Below are positions 1-8,410 of a stretch of DNA of 64,000 nt, one piece after another. The stretch is from Herbaspirillum sp. Sphag64 (GTDB taxonomy: Bacteria > Pseudomonadota > Gammaproteobacteria > Burkholderiales > Burkholderiaceae_D). The translations under genes were made by a program, and so were the position numbers. The notes under the pieces are model-generated. The model ran no database searches and was not told the DNA's origin. It worked only from the letters and a program-made list of their open reading frames with translations. The stretch covers positions 62,001 through 126,000 of the forward strand of contig NZ_JACHYE010000012.1 in assembly GCF_014192645.1 (NCBI RefSeq). The letters run 5' to 3'. Within the stretch, counting starts at the first letter, position 1; each line of letters opens with the position of its first letter.

Positions 1-714
1 ATTGAAATACTTGGAAAAGCTGTTGATGACTATGAGATCCTCGCCCAATGACAACGCCGAGAATGGCGCACCCTCATAGGACAAGCCCTGATAAATTTCA
101 TCAACGATAGTGAAGCCCTGCTTGCTCCGAACAAGTTCCACAATTTTCTGCAATTGTGCTGGCAGAATCGAGGTCCCTGTTGGATTCGAGGGCGAGGCAA
201 GCAACACACCTCGGGTTGCTTCTGACCAATATTGTTCCACCATCTCCGGCGATAACTGGAAGCGATCCTCGGGTCCGCTTTCGATCAGACGCGCACGGCC
301 CTCAAAGGCGGCAACAAAATGCCGATTGCAGGGATATGAGGGGTCTGGCATCAATATTTCTGAACCAGGCTCTACCAGCGCGGCACATGCCAGCAACAGG
401 GCCGCTGAGGCGCCCGCTGTGACCACAATGCGCGATGGGGAGATATTGAGCCCGTATACCCGCTGATAATGCGCTGAAATCGCCCCTCTGAGCTCCGGCA
501 AACCGGTCGCCGAGGTATATTGCATCTTGCCTGCAGACATCGCTTCTGTCGCCGCGGCAACAACCGCCGGCACCGCAGTGAAATCTGGCTCACCAATTCC
601 CATGTGGATGATATGGCGCCCCTGCTGCTCCAGCGCCGCTGCCATCTTCGACAACTCCATGACATGAAATGGAGCAATATTTTGCAAACGTGAGGCAAGT
701 GCATTCAAATGCAT
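1..714 (-). CDS. Class I/II pyridoxal-phosphate aminotransferase, C-terminus cut by window edge
   Basis: The frame is open from an ATG at 714 to the window edge (238 codons). It begins MHLNALASRLQNIAPFHVME and continues with GIGEPDF, the SNPTG motif, an IVDEIYQGLSYEG stretch and SFSKYF, whose Lys is the expected Schiff-base residue for PLP. These are hallmarks of fold-type I aminotransferases acting on amino acids such as aspartate or alanine. The substrate cannot be told from this part. It lies downstream of ribB, ribH and nusB on the same strand, with about 150 bases to nusB. Roughly the last third of a normal protein of about 390 residues is missing. Confidence 0.88.
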   Translation of the reverse strand, partial: MHLNALASRLQNIAPFHVMELSKMAAALEQQGRHIIHMGIGEPDFTAVPAVVAAATEAMSAGKMQYTSATGLPELRGAISAHYQRVYGLNISPSRIVVTAGASAALLLACAALVEPGSEILMPDPSYPCNRHFVAAFEGRARLIESGPEDRFQLSPEMVEQYWSEATRGVLLASPSNPTGTSILPAQLQKIVELVRSKQGFTIVDEIYQGLSYEGAPFSALSLGEDLIVINSFSKYFN

Positions 715-866
715 CGGAAGGGCCCAGGAAGGATTGAAAGAGGAGTTGAAGAAAATCTAGCGCACCGGGCAACAATCTACACAGGTACGCAAGCAATCAG
801 CACCCCGCACAAGCCAGCAGCTACGTGCCGGACAGCGCAGCCAGTGCGCCAGATGGTGCTCTGCAA

Positions 867-1334
867 TTAACGACGTGCGGCGCCTACCTCAGTATCGCGT
901 ACTTTGGCAGCAAAGCGGTCTAACACGCCATTGACATACTTGTGGCCGTCGATACCGCCGAACGACTTGGTCAGTTCTACCGCCTCGTTGATCACCACTT
1001 TGTAAGGGATTTCAATGTGGTTCTGCAATTCGAAGGCACCGATCAATAATGCAGCGTGCTCCACCGGCGACAGCTCGGTAATCGGGCGATCAATCAATGG
1101 TGCCAGGCCGCTGCGCAAATCAGCAGACTGCTTGATAGCCCCGTACAACAGCGCATCAAAATGTTCTGCATCGGCTTTATCGAAACCATGTGCTTCCCGG
1201 ATATGCGCCTCAATCGCACCGGCATCTTCGTTGTTGAGCAGCCATTGATAAAGGCCCTGCAACGCAAACTCGCGGGCACGGTGGCGCGGAGTACGGTTTT
1301 TGCTGGGATTGGCGTGTTGATTTTTATTGGTCAT
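867..1334 (-). CDS. nusB: Transcription antitermination factor NusB
   Basis: A 155-residue all-helical NusB. An Arg-rich N-terminus ([20 protein letters not shown]) is the boxA RNA-binding face, and the C-terminal half carries [15 protein letters not shown] and KYVNGVLD, which are conserved in the family. NusB with NusE (S10) binds boxA in rRNA leaders to assemble the antitermination complex. NusA is also encoded in this window. The gene sits about 110 bases downstream of ribH, the usual ribH-nusB pairing in Proteobacteria. Length is normal and the start is ATG. Confidence 0.97.
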   Translation of the reverse strand: MTNKNQHANPSKNRTPRHRAREFALQGLYQWLLNNEDAGAIEAHIREAHGFDKADAEHFDALLYGAIKQSADLRSGLAPLIDRPITELSPVEHAALLIGAFELQNHIEIPYKVVINEAVELTKSFGGIDGHKYVNGVLDRFAAKVRDTEVGAARR

Positions 1335-1443
1335 GATCAGTTACAAGATACCGGTTCGGTACAAAATGAAAAGCCGCCTGCACCATCATACCTACCAATG
1401 AATCAGACAATCAATGGCAGGACGGCAAGCGGACAAAAAAGCC

Positions 1444-1929
1444 TTATTCGTCTTCGGCAGCCTGGCCCAGCTCTTCCAGTGCCAGTGCCAGATTTGCCAT
1501 TTCGACTGCAACGCGGGCTGCATCAGCACCCTTGATGGCCATGCGCACTTCAGCCTGCTCATCGTTTTCCGTGGTGAGAACGGCATTGGCAATCGGAATA
1601 CCGGTGTCCAGACCAACGCGGGTAATTCCTGCGCCGGATTCATTGGATACCAGCTCGAAATGGTAGGTTTCACCCCGAATGACGGCACCGAGCGCAATCA
1701 AGGCGTCAAATTGATCGGTCTCCGCCATCTTTTGCAACGCCAGAGGAATCTCCAGCGCGCCCGGCACGCTCACATGAAGGATATCTTCATCGTGTACACC
1801 AAGATGCTTGAGCTCTGCCAGACAGGCTGCCAGCAAGCCGTGGCAGACATCCTCATTGAACCGGGCCTGTACGATACCGATGCGCAAGCCTTCGCCAGTG
1901 AAATCCGATTCATATGTTCCTATTGTCAT
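1444..1929 (-). CDS. ribH: 6,7-dimethyl-8-ribityllumazine synthase
   Basis: A 161-residue lumazine synthase that condenses 5-amino-6-ribitylamino-uracil with 3,4-dihydroxy-2-butanone 4-phosphate, the penultimate riboflavin step. Conserved elements are VQARFNEDV near residue 20, [14 protein letters not shown], and [19 protein letters not shown] with the catalytic-loop His. An AAGGAAA ribosome-binding site precedes the ATG. It lies between ribB and nusB on the same strand. Its butanone substrate would come from the upstream RibB; RibD and RibE are encoded near 47-48 kb. Confidence 0.97.
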   Translation of the reverse strand: MTIGTYESDFTGEGLRIGIVQARFNEDVCHGLLAACLAELKHLGVHDEDILHVSVPGALEIPLALQKMAETDQFDALIALGAVIRGETYHFELVSNESGAGITRVGLDTGIPIANAVLTTENDEQAEVRMAIKGADAARVAVEMANLALALEELGQAAEDE

Positions 1930-2065
1930 GGCTTTTCCTTATACGCAAACCTGCGCTTTTAATGAGAGTAATTCAGTGTAACGCGTGCAGCAGCGCACGC
2001 GCATTATTGAGCTGTTTTCAGCTAATTCAGCTTTATGTATCGCTGTAGTGCCGCAAAATACGCGG

Positions 2066-3196
2066 CTATCCCTGCGTCGGCATTAATGCATCTGGCTTGG
2101 CGCGATATCCGGTAACCTCAAGATTGAAGCCCGCCATCGATGGCATCTTGCGGGGACTTGCCAACAACTGCATCTTGCAGACGCGCAAATCCTTCAGAAT
2201 CTGCGAGCCAATACCATAGGTGCGCAGATCCAACCGTTCAGCGCGACTTGGCTTGGGCGTCGGCGCGCTATCTAGCGCGGCAAATTGAGCAAACAGCTGC
2301 TCTGACGATTCTTCACAGTTGAGCAGCACCAGCACGCCGCTGGGTGCGGCCTTGATGGCGGCCATTGCCGCAGCAATATTCCACGAGTGGGTAGTCGCCT
2401 GGGATTCCAGCAAGTCCATGATCGAGACCGGCTGATGCACTCGCACCAGAGTTTCTTCCCCTGGCTTGATCTCGCCATGTACCAGCGCCAGATGGGCGCC
2501 ACCGCTTGGCTTGTCGCGGTAGGCGATGGCCTTGAAAACACCGTGTACGGTCTGCATTTCACGCTCGGCTACGCGTTCGATGATGCTTTCATGCTGATTG
2601 CGATAGTGGATGAGATCGGCAATAGTACCGATCTTGAGCTTGTGCTCGGCGGCAAACTCGAGCAAATCTGGCAGACGTGCCATGGTGCCATCATCCTTGA
2701 GGATCTCGCAAATGACGGCAGCGGGTGTCAGCCCCGCCATTTGTGTCAGATCACAACCTGCCTCGGTATGTCCGGCACGCATGAGCACACCACCCTTACG
2801 CGCACGCAGCGGGAAGATATGTCCAGGCTGAACAATGTCGGCAGCACTGGCGCCAGGTGCAGCAGCGACCTGAATGGTGCGTGCACGATCGGCCGCCGAA
2901 ATGCCTGTGGTAACACCTTCAGCGGCTTCGATCGAAACCGTGAAGTTGGTACCAAATTGGGTACCATTGCGACTCGACATCATCGGCAAGTCAAGCTGGT
3001 CACAGTGCTCTTCGGTCAAGGTCAGACAGACCAGGCCACGGGCATGCTTGACCATGAAGTTAATGGCCTCTGGCGTGACAAAATCGGTAGCCAGTACCAG
3101 ATCACCTTCATTTTCCCGATCTTCTTCGTCGACTAGGATCACCATGCGGCCAGCCCGCAGTTCGGCGACGATTTCTTCTGTTGTTGCGATAGACAT
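2066..3196 (-). CDS. ribB: 3,4-dihydroxy-2-butanone 4-phosphate synthase fused to a vestigial GTP cyclohydrolase II domain (RibBX type)
   Basis: A 376-residue fusion. Residues 1-200 are a complete DHBP synthase with the [11 protein letters not shown] motif, [10 protein letters not shown], and [21 protein letters not shown], which makes the riboflavin precursor from ribulose 5-phosphate. Residues 205-376 align in position with GTP cyclohydrolase II. However, where that enzyme has a Cys-rich zinc site (a Cys, ten residues, then Cys-x-Cys) this protein reads [19 protein letters not shown] and has no such cysteines. The second domain is therefore expected to lack cyclohydrolase activity. An AAGGAA site lies upstream of the ATG. 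Automatic annotation would probably call this bifunctional ribBA. Confidence 0.9.
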   Translation of the reverse strand: MSIATTEEIVAELRAGRMVILVDEEDRENEGDLVLATDFVTPEAINFMVKHARGLVCLTLTEEHCDQLDLPMMSSRNGTQFGTNFTVSIEAAEGVTTGISAADRARTIQVAAAPGASAADIVQPGHIFPLRARKGGVLMRAGHTEAGCDLTQMAGLTPAAVICEILKDDGTMARLPDLLEFAAEHKLKIGTIADLIHYRNQHESIIERVAEREMQTVHGVFKAIAYRDKPSGGAHLALVHGEIKPGEETLVRVHQPVSIMDLLESQATTHSWNIAAAMAAIKAAPSGVLVLLNCEESSEQLFAQFAALDSAPTPKPSRAERLDLRTYGIGSQILKDLRVCKMQLLASPRKMPSMAGFNLEVTGYRAKPDALMPTQG

Positions 3197-3287
3197 AGCG
3201 AGTTCCTTGTTCAGGCCCGTATTTTAAAGGATTTGCGCACTATTATTGATGGCTTGTTGGCTCTCGGACGTCGCAAACGCTGCCGCT

Positions 3288-4301
3288 TCAATCCTGCACA
3301 GCCGCAATGTGTTGCATGCGCAACAATGCTTCACGCAACAATTCTGGATCACCCAACGCCAGTCGTTTGGAATCCGACAGCGTCTGACGGAAAGCCCGCG
3401 CACCAGGCAACCCGGCCATCAGCCCCAACATGTGACGAGTAATGCTATTGAGACGCAATCCCTTGCCATCATTGCCATGCAAGGCCAGTTGAGTGCACGC
3501 ATAGGAGACCATGGCATCAATCACGTCTTCGCGTGTCGGGCGCAGTCCATCTGAGAGCGCACCATAATAGCGCACATCAAAATCCGCCATGAGGAAGGGG
3601 TTATGGTAGGCCTCTCGACCGAGCATGACGCCGTCCACATGCTGTAAATGCCGGTCGATCTCCGCCGCTGTTTTAATGCCGCCGTTAATCAGGATTTCCA
3701 TCTGTGGAAAATCACGCTTGAGACGATAAGCGTAGTCATACTTGAGAGGCGGAATTTCGCGATTTTCCTTGGGACTCAGGCCTTTGAGAACGGCATTGCG
3801 TGCATGCACGATAAAGGTCTCGCATCCGGCCTCTGCAATAATGCCAACGAAGTCACGCACGAAGTCGTAAGAGTCGACATCATCGATCCCGATCCGATGT
3901 TTGACGGTGACATCAATGGAGACCGCATCGCGCATGGCTTTGACACAATCCGCCACCAAACCTGGCTCCGCCATCAGACAGGCACCAAACGCCCCCTTTT
4001 GCACCCTTTCAGACGGACAACCACAGTTCAGATTGATCTCGTCATAGCCCCACTGCTGGCCCAGTTTGGCGCTTTTCGCTAACTCTTCCGGCTCACTTCC
4101 ACCCAATTGCAAGGCAACAGGATGCTCTTCCTGATTGAAATCCAGATGGCGCGCAACATCGCCATACAACAGGGCACCGGTCGTCACCATTTCGGTATAC
4201 AGCCAGGAATGACGAGTAATCTGGCGATGGAACAGCCGACAATGACGGTCTGTCCAGTCCATCATGGGGGCCACGCTAATTGTTCTCGGTCCGTACGACA
4301 T
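3288..4301 (-). CDS. dusA: tRNA-dihydrouridine(20/20a) synthase DusA
   Basis: A 337-residue FMN-dependent TIM barrel that reduces U20 and U20a in the tRNA D-loop. It opens with SVAPMMDWTDRHCR and carries EINLNCGCPSERV, whose second Cys (GCPS) is the catalytic acid. VKHRIGIDD, FIVHARNA and LINGGIKT are the further FMN and substrate contacts. The DusA subgroup is indicated by MDWTDRHCR and by the C-terminal helical domain with LNSITRHMLGL. It lies upstream of ribB on the same strand with a gap of about 90 bases; the two may share a transcript. Length is typical. Confidence 0.95.
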   Translation of the reverse strand: MSYGPRTISVAPMMDWTDRHCRLFHRQITRHSWLYTEMVTTGALLYGDVARHLDFNQEEHPVALQLGGSEPEELAKSAKLGQQWGYDEINLNCGCPSERVQKGAFGACLMAEPGLVADCVKAMRDAVSIDVTVKHRIGIDDVDSYDFVRDFVGIIAEAGCETFIVHARNAVLKGLSPKENREIPPLKYDYAYRLKRDFPQMEILINGGIKTAAEIDRHLQHVDGVMLGREAYHNPFLMADFDVRYYGALSDGLRPTREDVIDAMVSYACTQLALHGNDGKGLRLNSITRHMLGLMAGLPGARAFRQTLSDSKRLALGDPELLREALLRMQHIAAVQD

Positions 4302-4397
4302 AATTTTTCAAAAGAAGCAGCACTGCATTGGGTAAGATCATTGCCAGTGTCGACAAACCAGCACTGACTGAAACAAGCGTACGCGCAGACGGCGCCC

Positions 4398-4474
4398 AAA
4401 TAGAAAACCCGCAACGTTTTCACGCTGCGGGTTGGTGTCTCCTCTATCCTCTGTGAGATAGGATTTTTATACTA
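4398..4474 (-). ncRNA. Candidate small RNA ending in an intrinsic terminator
   Basis: On the minus strand, a -10-like TAGTAT (4469-4474) precedes a segment with GAGGATAGAGGAGACACC and then a strong hairpin (ACCCGCA...TGCGGGT, 4407-4432) followed by TTTTC. No start codon with a usable frame follows the AGGAGA motif before the terminator, so this is not an obvious gene. It may be a roughly 65-nt RNA or the remnant of a leader. Its GAGGAGACA (4436-4444) is perfectly complementary over 9 nt to TGTCTCCTC in the typA 3' region. The -35 is weak. Confidence 0.35.
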
Positions 4475-4650
4475 CGGAGTTGATTTTGCACCACAAACCA
4501 GCAATAGTCATTTCGCAGTGCACAATATGGGTGCTTTCTGCAAACGCGCAGCGAGATTCAAGAAAACAGCAGGTGTTTCAGTTTAAGAGCCCAGGAGCTA
4601 AGCCGCTGTGGCGGCCTGTGCAGCGATAGCGAACTTGAAACGAATGAACA

Positions 4651-4682
4651 AAAAAAAGCCCGCTCACCAGAAGGTTGCGGGC
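4651..4682 (-). terminator. Intrinsic terminator of typA
   Basis: On the minus strand GCCCGC and GCGGGC (4677-4682 and 4658-4663) enclose a 13-base loop and are followed by an uninterrupted run of T (the + strand A-run at 4650-4657). It lies about 130 bases beyond the typA stop. Confidence 0.85.
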
Positions 4683-4730
4683 TTAAATCCAATTCTTTAG
4701 GAGGAAATTGGAGGAGACAGGAGTAACTAT
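4651..4730 (-). ncRNA. Candidate typA 3'UTR-derived RNA with anti-Shine-Dalgarno hairpin loop
   Basis: Read on the minus strand, the typA 3' region contains CCTGTCTCCTCC, then a hairpin CCAATT...AATTGG (arms 4706-4711 and 4689-4694). Its 11-base loop is TCCTCCTAAAG, which contains the exact complement of AGGAGGA. The typA terminator with its long U-run follows directly. A short hairpin exposing CCUCC immediately before a terminator matches the layout of anti-SD small RNAs known in other Proteobacteria. That it is processed or transcribed as a stable RNA is inference. Confidence 0.4.
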
Positions 4731-4808
4731 ATCGCAGCGCACCATAAGCGTCTGCTTTATTTTGCTGATATCAGATATTCACAACACAGATATCAGCACC
4801 TCCCGTCC

Positions 4809-6644
4809 TCAGCCTTCGCGCGATGCCTTCTTGCGCTCATGTTCCTTCAGGAAACGCTTACGCAAACGAATGCTCTTCGGTGTCACTTCCACCAGTTCGT
4901 CGTCATCAATGAATTCAACGGCATACTCCAGCGACATTTCGATCGGTGGCACCAGGCGAACCGCTTCATCGGTACCCGATGAACGCACGTTGGTCAATTG
5001 CTTGCCCTTGATCGGGTTGACGACCAGATCGTTGTCACGCGAGTGAATACCGATGATCATGCCTTCATAGACAGGGTCATTGTGGCTGACGAACATACGG
5101 CCGCGATCTTGCAGTTTCCAGATCGCATAGGCAACGGCAGCGCCGTCATCTTGCGAAATCAGCACGCCATTGCGACGACCACCCAGTTCACCCTTACTGT
5201 TGTCGACCGGCGCGTATTCGTCAAACACGTGGCTCATCAGGCCGGTACCACGTGTCAGCGTCATGAATTCACCCTGGAAGCCGATCAGGCCACGCGCAGG
5301 AATACGATATTCCAGACGCACACGCCCCTTGCCGTCCGGTTCCATGTTTTGCAGATCGCCGCGACGACGACCCAGCTCTTCCATCACACCACCCTGGCTG
5401 GTTTCTTCCACATCCACGGTCAGATTTTCGTATGGCTCATGACGGACACCATCCACCATCTTGAACACCACGCGCGGACGCGAAACAGCCAGCTCGTAGC
5501 CTTCACGACGCATGTTTTCGATCAGAATGGTCAGATGCAATTCGCCGCGACCCGACACTTCGTAGGTCGAGTCGTCATTTTCTGCCTGCACCACGCGCAG
5601 CGCCATGTTGGACTTCAGTTCGCGATCCAGACGGTCACGAATCTGACGGGTGGTCACGAATTTGCCTTCGCGGCCAGCCAGTGGTGAGCTGTTGACCATG
5701 AAATTCATGGTCAGGGTTGGTTCGTCGATCTTGAGCATCGGCAAGCCTTCTGGCGCATCCGGCGCACAGATGGTGGAACCGATGCTGATTTCTTCGATAC
5801 CGTTGATCAGCACGATGTCACCAGCCAGCGCTTCATCAACCTGAACACGATCCAGACCGCGGAAAGTCAGAACCTGGTTAATACGAGCCTTGGTTGGCTT
5901 GTCTTCAGGACCGTTCATCCAGACCACATCTTGCAATGCCTTGACGCGACCACGCAGGATACGGCCAACGCCGATCTTGCCGACGTAGGAAGAGTATTCC
6001 AGCGACGTGATTTGCAGTTGCAATGGACCATCTGGATCATCTTCGCGCGCTGGAACGTGTTCCAGGATGGCGTCGAACAGTGGCTCCATGTTGCCCGAAC
6101 GAACGCTGTCTTCCAGGCCGGCATAACCCTTGAAACCGGACGCGTAGACGATCGGGAAATCAAGTTGCTCGTCAGTTGCACCGAGCTTGTCGAACAGCTC
6201 AAAAGTAGCGTTGACGGCCTTTTGCGGATCGGCATTTTCACGGTCGATCTTGTTGACCACGACGATTGGCTTCAAACCCAGGGCCAGTGCCTTACGGGTG
6301 ACGAAACGGGTCTGCGGCATCGGACCTTCTTGCGCATCAACCAGTAACAGCACGCTGTCAACCATCGACAGCACGCGCTCAACCTCACCACCGAAGTCGG
6401 CGTGGCCTGGGGTATCGACGATATTGATGTGGGTACCCTTGTATTCCACAGCACAGTTCTTCGACAGAATGGTAATGCCACGCTCTTTTTCGATATCGTT
6501 GGAGTCCATCACCCGCGCATCAACCTGTTGGTTGTCGCGGAAGGTACCGGACTGACGGAGCAATTGGTCGACCAGCGTAGTTTTCCCGTGGTCAACGTGG
6601 GCAATGATGGCGATGTTACGAATAGCGCGTTTATTGTTTGACAT
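4809..6644 (-). CDS. typA: Ribosome-associated translational GTPase TypA/BipA
   Basis: A 611-residue translational GTPase with G1 [12 protein letters not shown], switch [12 protein letters not shown] and NKID, followed by EF-G-like domains and the BipA-specific C-terminus ([33 protein letters not shown]). It binds the 70S ribosome and aids 50S assembly and stress or low-temperature growth. I start at the ATG at 6644 ([14 protein letters not shown]). An upstream in-frame ATG at 6686 overlaps the TATAAT promoter element and cannot be in the mRNA from that promoter. The gene follows truB on the same strand but has its own promoter. Confidence 0.97.
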   Translation of the reverse strand: MSNNKRAIRNIAIIAHVDHGKTTLVDQLLRQSGTFRDNQQVDARVMDSNDIEKERGITILSKNCAVEYKGTHINIVDTPGHADFGGEVERVLSMVDSVLLLVDAQEGPMPQTRFVTRKALALGLKPIVVVNKIDRENADPQKAVNATFELFDKLGATDEQLDFPIVYASGFKGYAGLEDSVRSGNMEPLFDAILEHVPAREDDPDGPLQLQITSLEYSSYVGKIGVGRILRGRVKALQDVVWMNGPEDKPTKARINQVLTFRGLDRVQVDEALAGDIVLINGIEEISIGSTICAPDAPEGLPMLKIDEPTLTMNFMVNSSPLAGREGKFVTTRQIRDRLDRELKSNMALRVVQAENDDSTYEVSGRGELHLTILIENMRREGYELAVSRPRVVFKMVDGVRHEPYENLTVDVEETSQGGVMEELGRRRGDLQNMEPDGKGRVRLEYRIPARGLIGFQGEFMTLTRGTGLMSHVFDEYAPVDNSKGELGGRRNGVLISQDDGAAVAYAIWKLQDRGRMFVSHNDPVYEGMIIGIHSRDNDLVVNPIKGKQLTNVRSSGTDEAVRLVPPIEMSLEYAVEFIDDDELVEVTPKSIRLRKRFLKEHERKKASREG

Positions 6645-6684
6645 GATTGATTTGAGTTGGTCTGCCGAATCCTGGAAGGCGCGC

Positions 6685-6690
6685 ATTATA
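6685..6690 (-). promoter_or_regulatory. Extended -10 promoter element of typA
   Basis: The minus strand reads TGTTATAAT, a perfect TATAAT preceded by TGn, 40 bases upstream of the typA ATG. The -35 hexamer at a 17-base spacing (TAAATT) is poor, as is common for extended -10 promoters. Confidence 0.6.
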
Positions 6691-6782
6691 ACATGTTGCG
6701 ACGCACGAATTTAAAAAAGCCTATTAATTTCAACGAGTTGCTGACCGTTTCCTGCACGCTGGCTGGTCTCGCAACAAACACG

Positions 6783-7760
6783 CTAGTTCGACAATGTCGA
6801 AATCAGCCGTTCCGGCGCCAGTATGCCGAATTCCTGTAGTAATCCTGTGCCAAGTAGGCGTCCGTTACTTTCCTGATATACCCGCGCGCGCCCGATCTGC
6901 TGTGGCAGCGCGACGCCTTCTTTACTCAATGCCAGTCGCTGCCCATGCAGGAAACGCTCGGTCAATGCATCGCTGAGCAGCACCGCCGGAAAACTCATCA
7001 GCAGGCCATCAACCGGCAATAAAGCCTGCGACCGCTGTGCATCCTCTAATGCAATAAACTGCTCCAGTGTGACACTGCCATTGAGTTCCAGAGGGCCAAC
7101 GCTGGTGCGGCGCAACTGCTGCAAATGGGCGCCACAACCGAGGGCGGCTCCAATATCTTCACCCAGCACGCGAATATAGGTGCCTTTGCTGCAGAGCACG
7201 CGAATACGCAGCAAGGGTGCCTGGTAGTCGATCAATTCCAGACGATGAATCGTCACCCGGCGCGCTTCGCGTTCGAGCGTAATACCTGCACGTGCGTATT
7301 CGTAGAGCGGCTTACCATCACGCTTGAGCGCCGAGTGCATCGGTGGAACCTGCGAAATTTCACCGCGAAAACCTTGTAGCACCTGCTCAATCTGAGCCAA
7401 CGACACGCTCACTTCACGTGTATCGAGCACCTCGCCTTCGGTGTCGCCAGTATTAGTCACGATACCGAGATGGACCACCGCCTCATAGGTTTTGTCTGCT
7501 TCCAGCAAATCCTGGGAAAACTTGGTCGCCTCACCAAAGCACAACGGCAACAGGCCGGTAGCAAAAGGATCGAGCGTGCCAGTGTGTCCCGCCTTCTGGG
7601 CGTTGAGCAAACGCTTAGCCTTGATCAACGCATCGTTGCTGGTCCAGCCGACCGGCTTGTCCAGCAGCAGCACGCCATGCACAGACACGCGCGGAACACG
7701 GACCGGCCGCACAGTCGCAGCAGACACGTCAGAAGAGATTGAAGAGGCAGATGGCGCCAT
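6783..7760 (-). CDS. truB: tRNA pseudouridine(55) synthase TruB
   Basis: Forms pseudouridine 55 in the T-loop of tRNAs. The catalytic Asp lies in GHTGTLDPFATGLLP; KTYEAVVHLG, SKGTYIRVLGEDIG and LRRTSVGP are further family motifs, and a C-terminal PUA-like part ends the protein. I chose the ATG at 7760 (MAPSASSIS), giving 325 residues. The reading frame extends to a GTG at 7820, but the extra residues (PCLSVCTATS...) look unlike TruB. The N-terminal 20 or so residues are Ser/Val-rich and not conserved. It lies 86 bases after rbfA in the rimP-nusA-infB operon. Confidence 0.95.
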   Translation of the reverse strand: MAPSASSISSDVSAATVRPVRVPRVSVHGVLLLDKPVGWTSNDALIKAKRLLNAQKAGHTGTLDPFATGLLPLCFGEATKFSQDLLEADKTYEAVVHLGIVTNTGDTEGEVLDTREVSVSLAQIEQVLQGFRGEISQVPPMHSALKRDGKPLYEYARAGITLEREARRVTIHRLELIDYQAPLLRIRVLCSKGTYIRVLGEDIGAALGCGAHLQQLRRTSVGPLELNGSVTLEQFIALEDAQRSQALLPVDGLLMSFPAVLLSDALTERFLHGQRLALSKEGVALPQQIGRARVYQESNGRLLGTGLLQEFGILAPERLISTLSN

Positions 7761-7846
7761 GGAATGTGGGTCCGGATAGTACTGAATTGAGGTGGCCGTG
7801 CACACACTCAGGCAAGGCACACGACGAACGCTACAAACTGAGAAAC

Positions 7847-8236
7847 TCAGTCTTCGTCCGCATCCTTGGCGCGGGTTGCATTGGCCTCGTCGATCAGGCG
7901 TGACATCTCGATACCGCGAACCGTCGAGTTGTCGTGCACAAAATGCAGATCTGGCAAGGTATGAATGGTCAGGCGGCGTCCCAGCTGACCTCGCAGGAAC
8001 CCGGATGCCTTCGACAAGCCAACCAGCGTATCGGCAATGGCCTGCTTGTCATCCTTCAAGGTCGTAAAAAAGACTTTTGCATGTGCATAGTCAGGTGTCA
8101 CTTGCACTTCGGTGATCGTGATCATCCCCACGCGCGGATCTTTCAACTCGAACGCGATCAATTCCGATAAATCACGCTGGATCTGATCGGCGACGCGCAA
8201 GCCGCGCCCGGGAATGGATTTGCTATGTTTTGCCAT
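7847..8236 (-). CDS. rbfA: 30S ribosome-binding factor RbfA
   Basis: A 129-residue KH-fold protein needed for 16S rRNA 5' end maturation and cold adaptation. Family features are [42 protein letters not shown] and [22 protein letters not shown]. The start is the ATG at 8236 ([12 protein letters not shown]); the frame is open upstream to 8278 but those residues are not family-like. It lies between infB and truB, its standard position. Confidence 0.95.
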   Translation of the reverse strand: MAKHSKSIPGRGLRVADQIQRDLSELIAFELKDPRVGMITITEVQVTPDYAHAKVFFTTLKDDKQAIADTLVGLSKASGFLRGQLGRRLTIHTLPDLHFVHDNSTVRGIEMSRLIDEANATRAKDADED

Positions 8237-8410
8237 GCTGGGAAACTTACCTCGCCGTTCCGTCAAACCTGAACACAAACGGCATTGAACTACATTTTTT
8301 TAATCAAAACTGAAATGAAACCGGGCGGATGCCTGCGAGGTTTGCCGCAGACGCCCGCCCTTTTTGTCTTCGACAAGCCCGGACCGCTTGGTCCAGGCTG
8401 TCAGATGCGA

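Noticed and set aside
3197-3287. FMN riboswitch upstream of ribB
   Set aside because: The 90-base gap is too short for the complete RFN fold and lacks its conserved elements.
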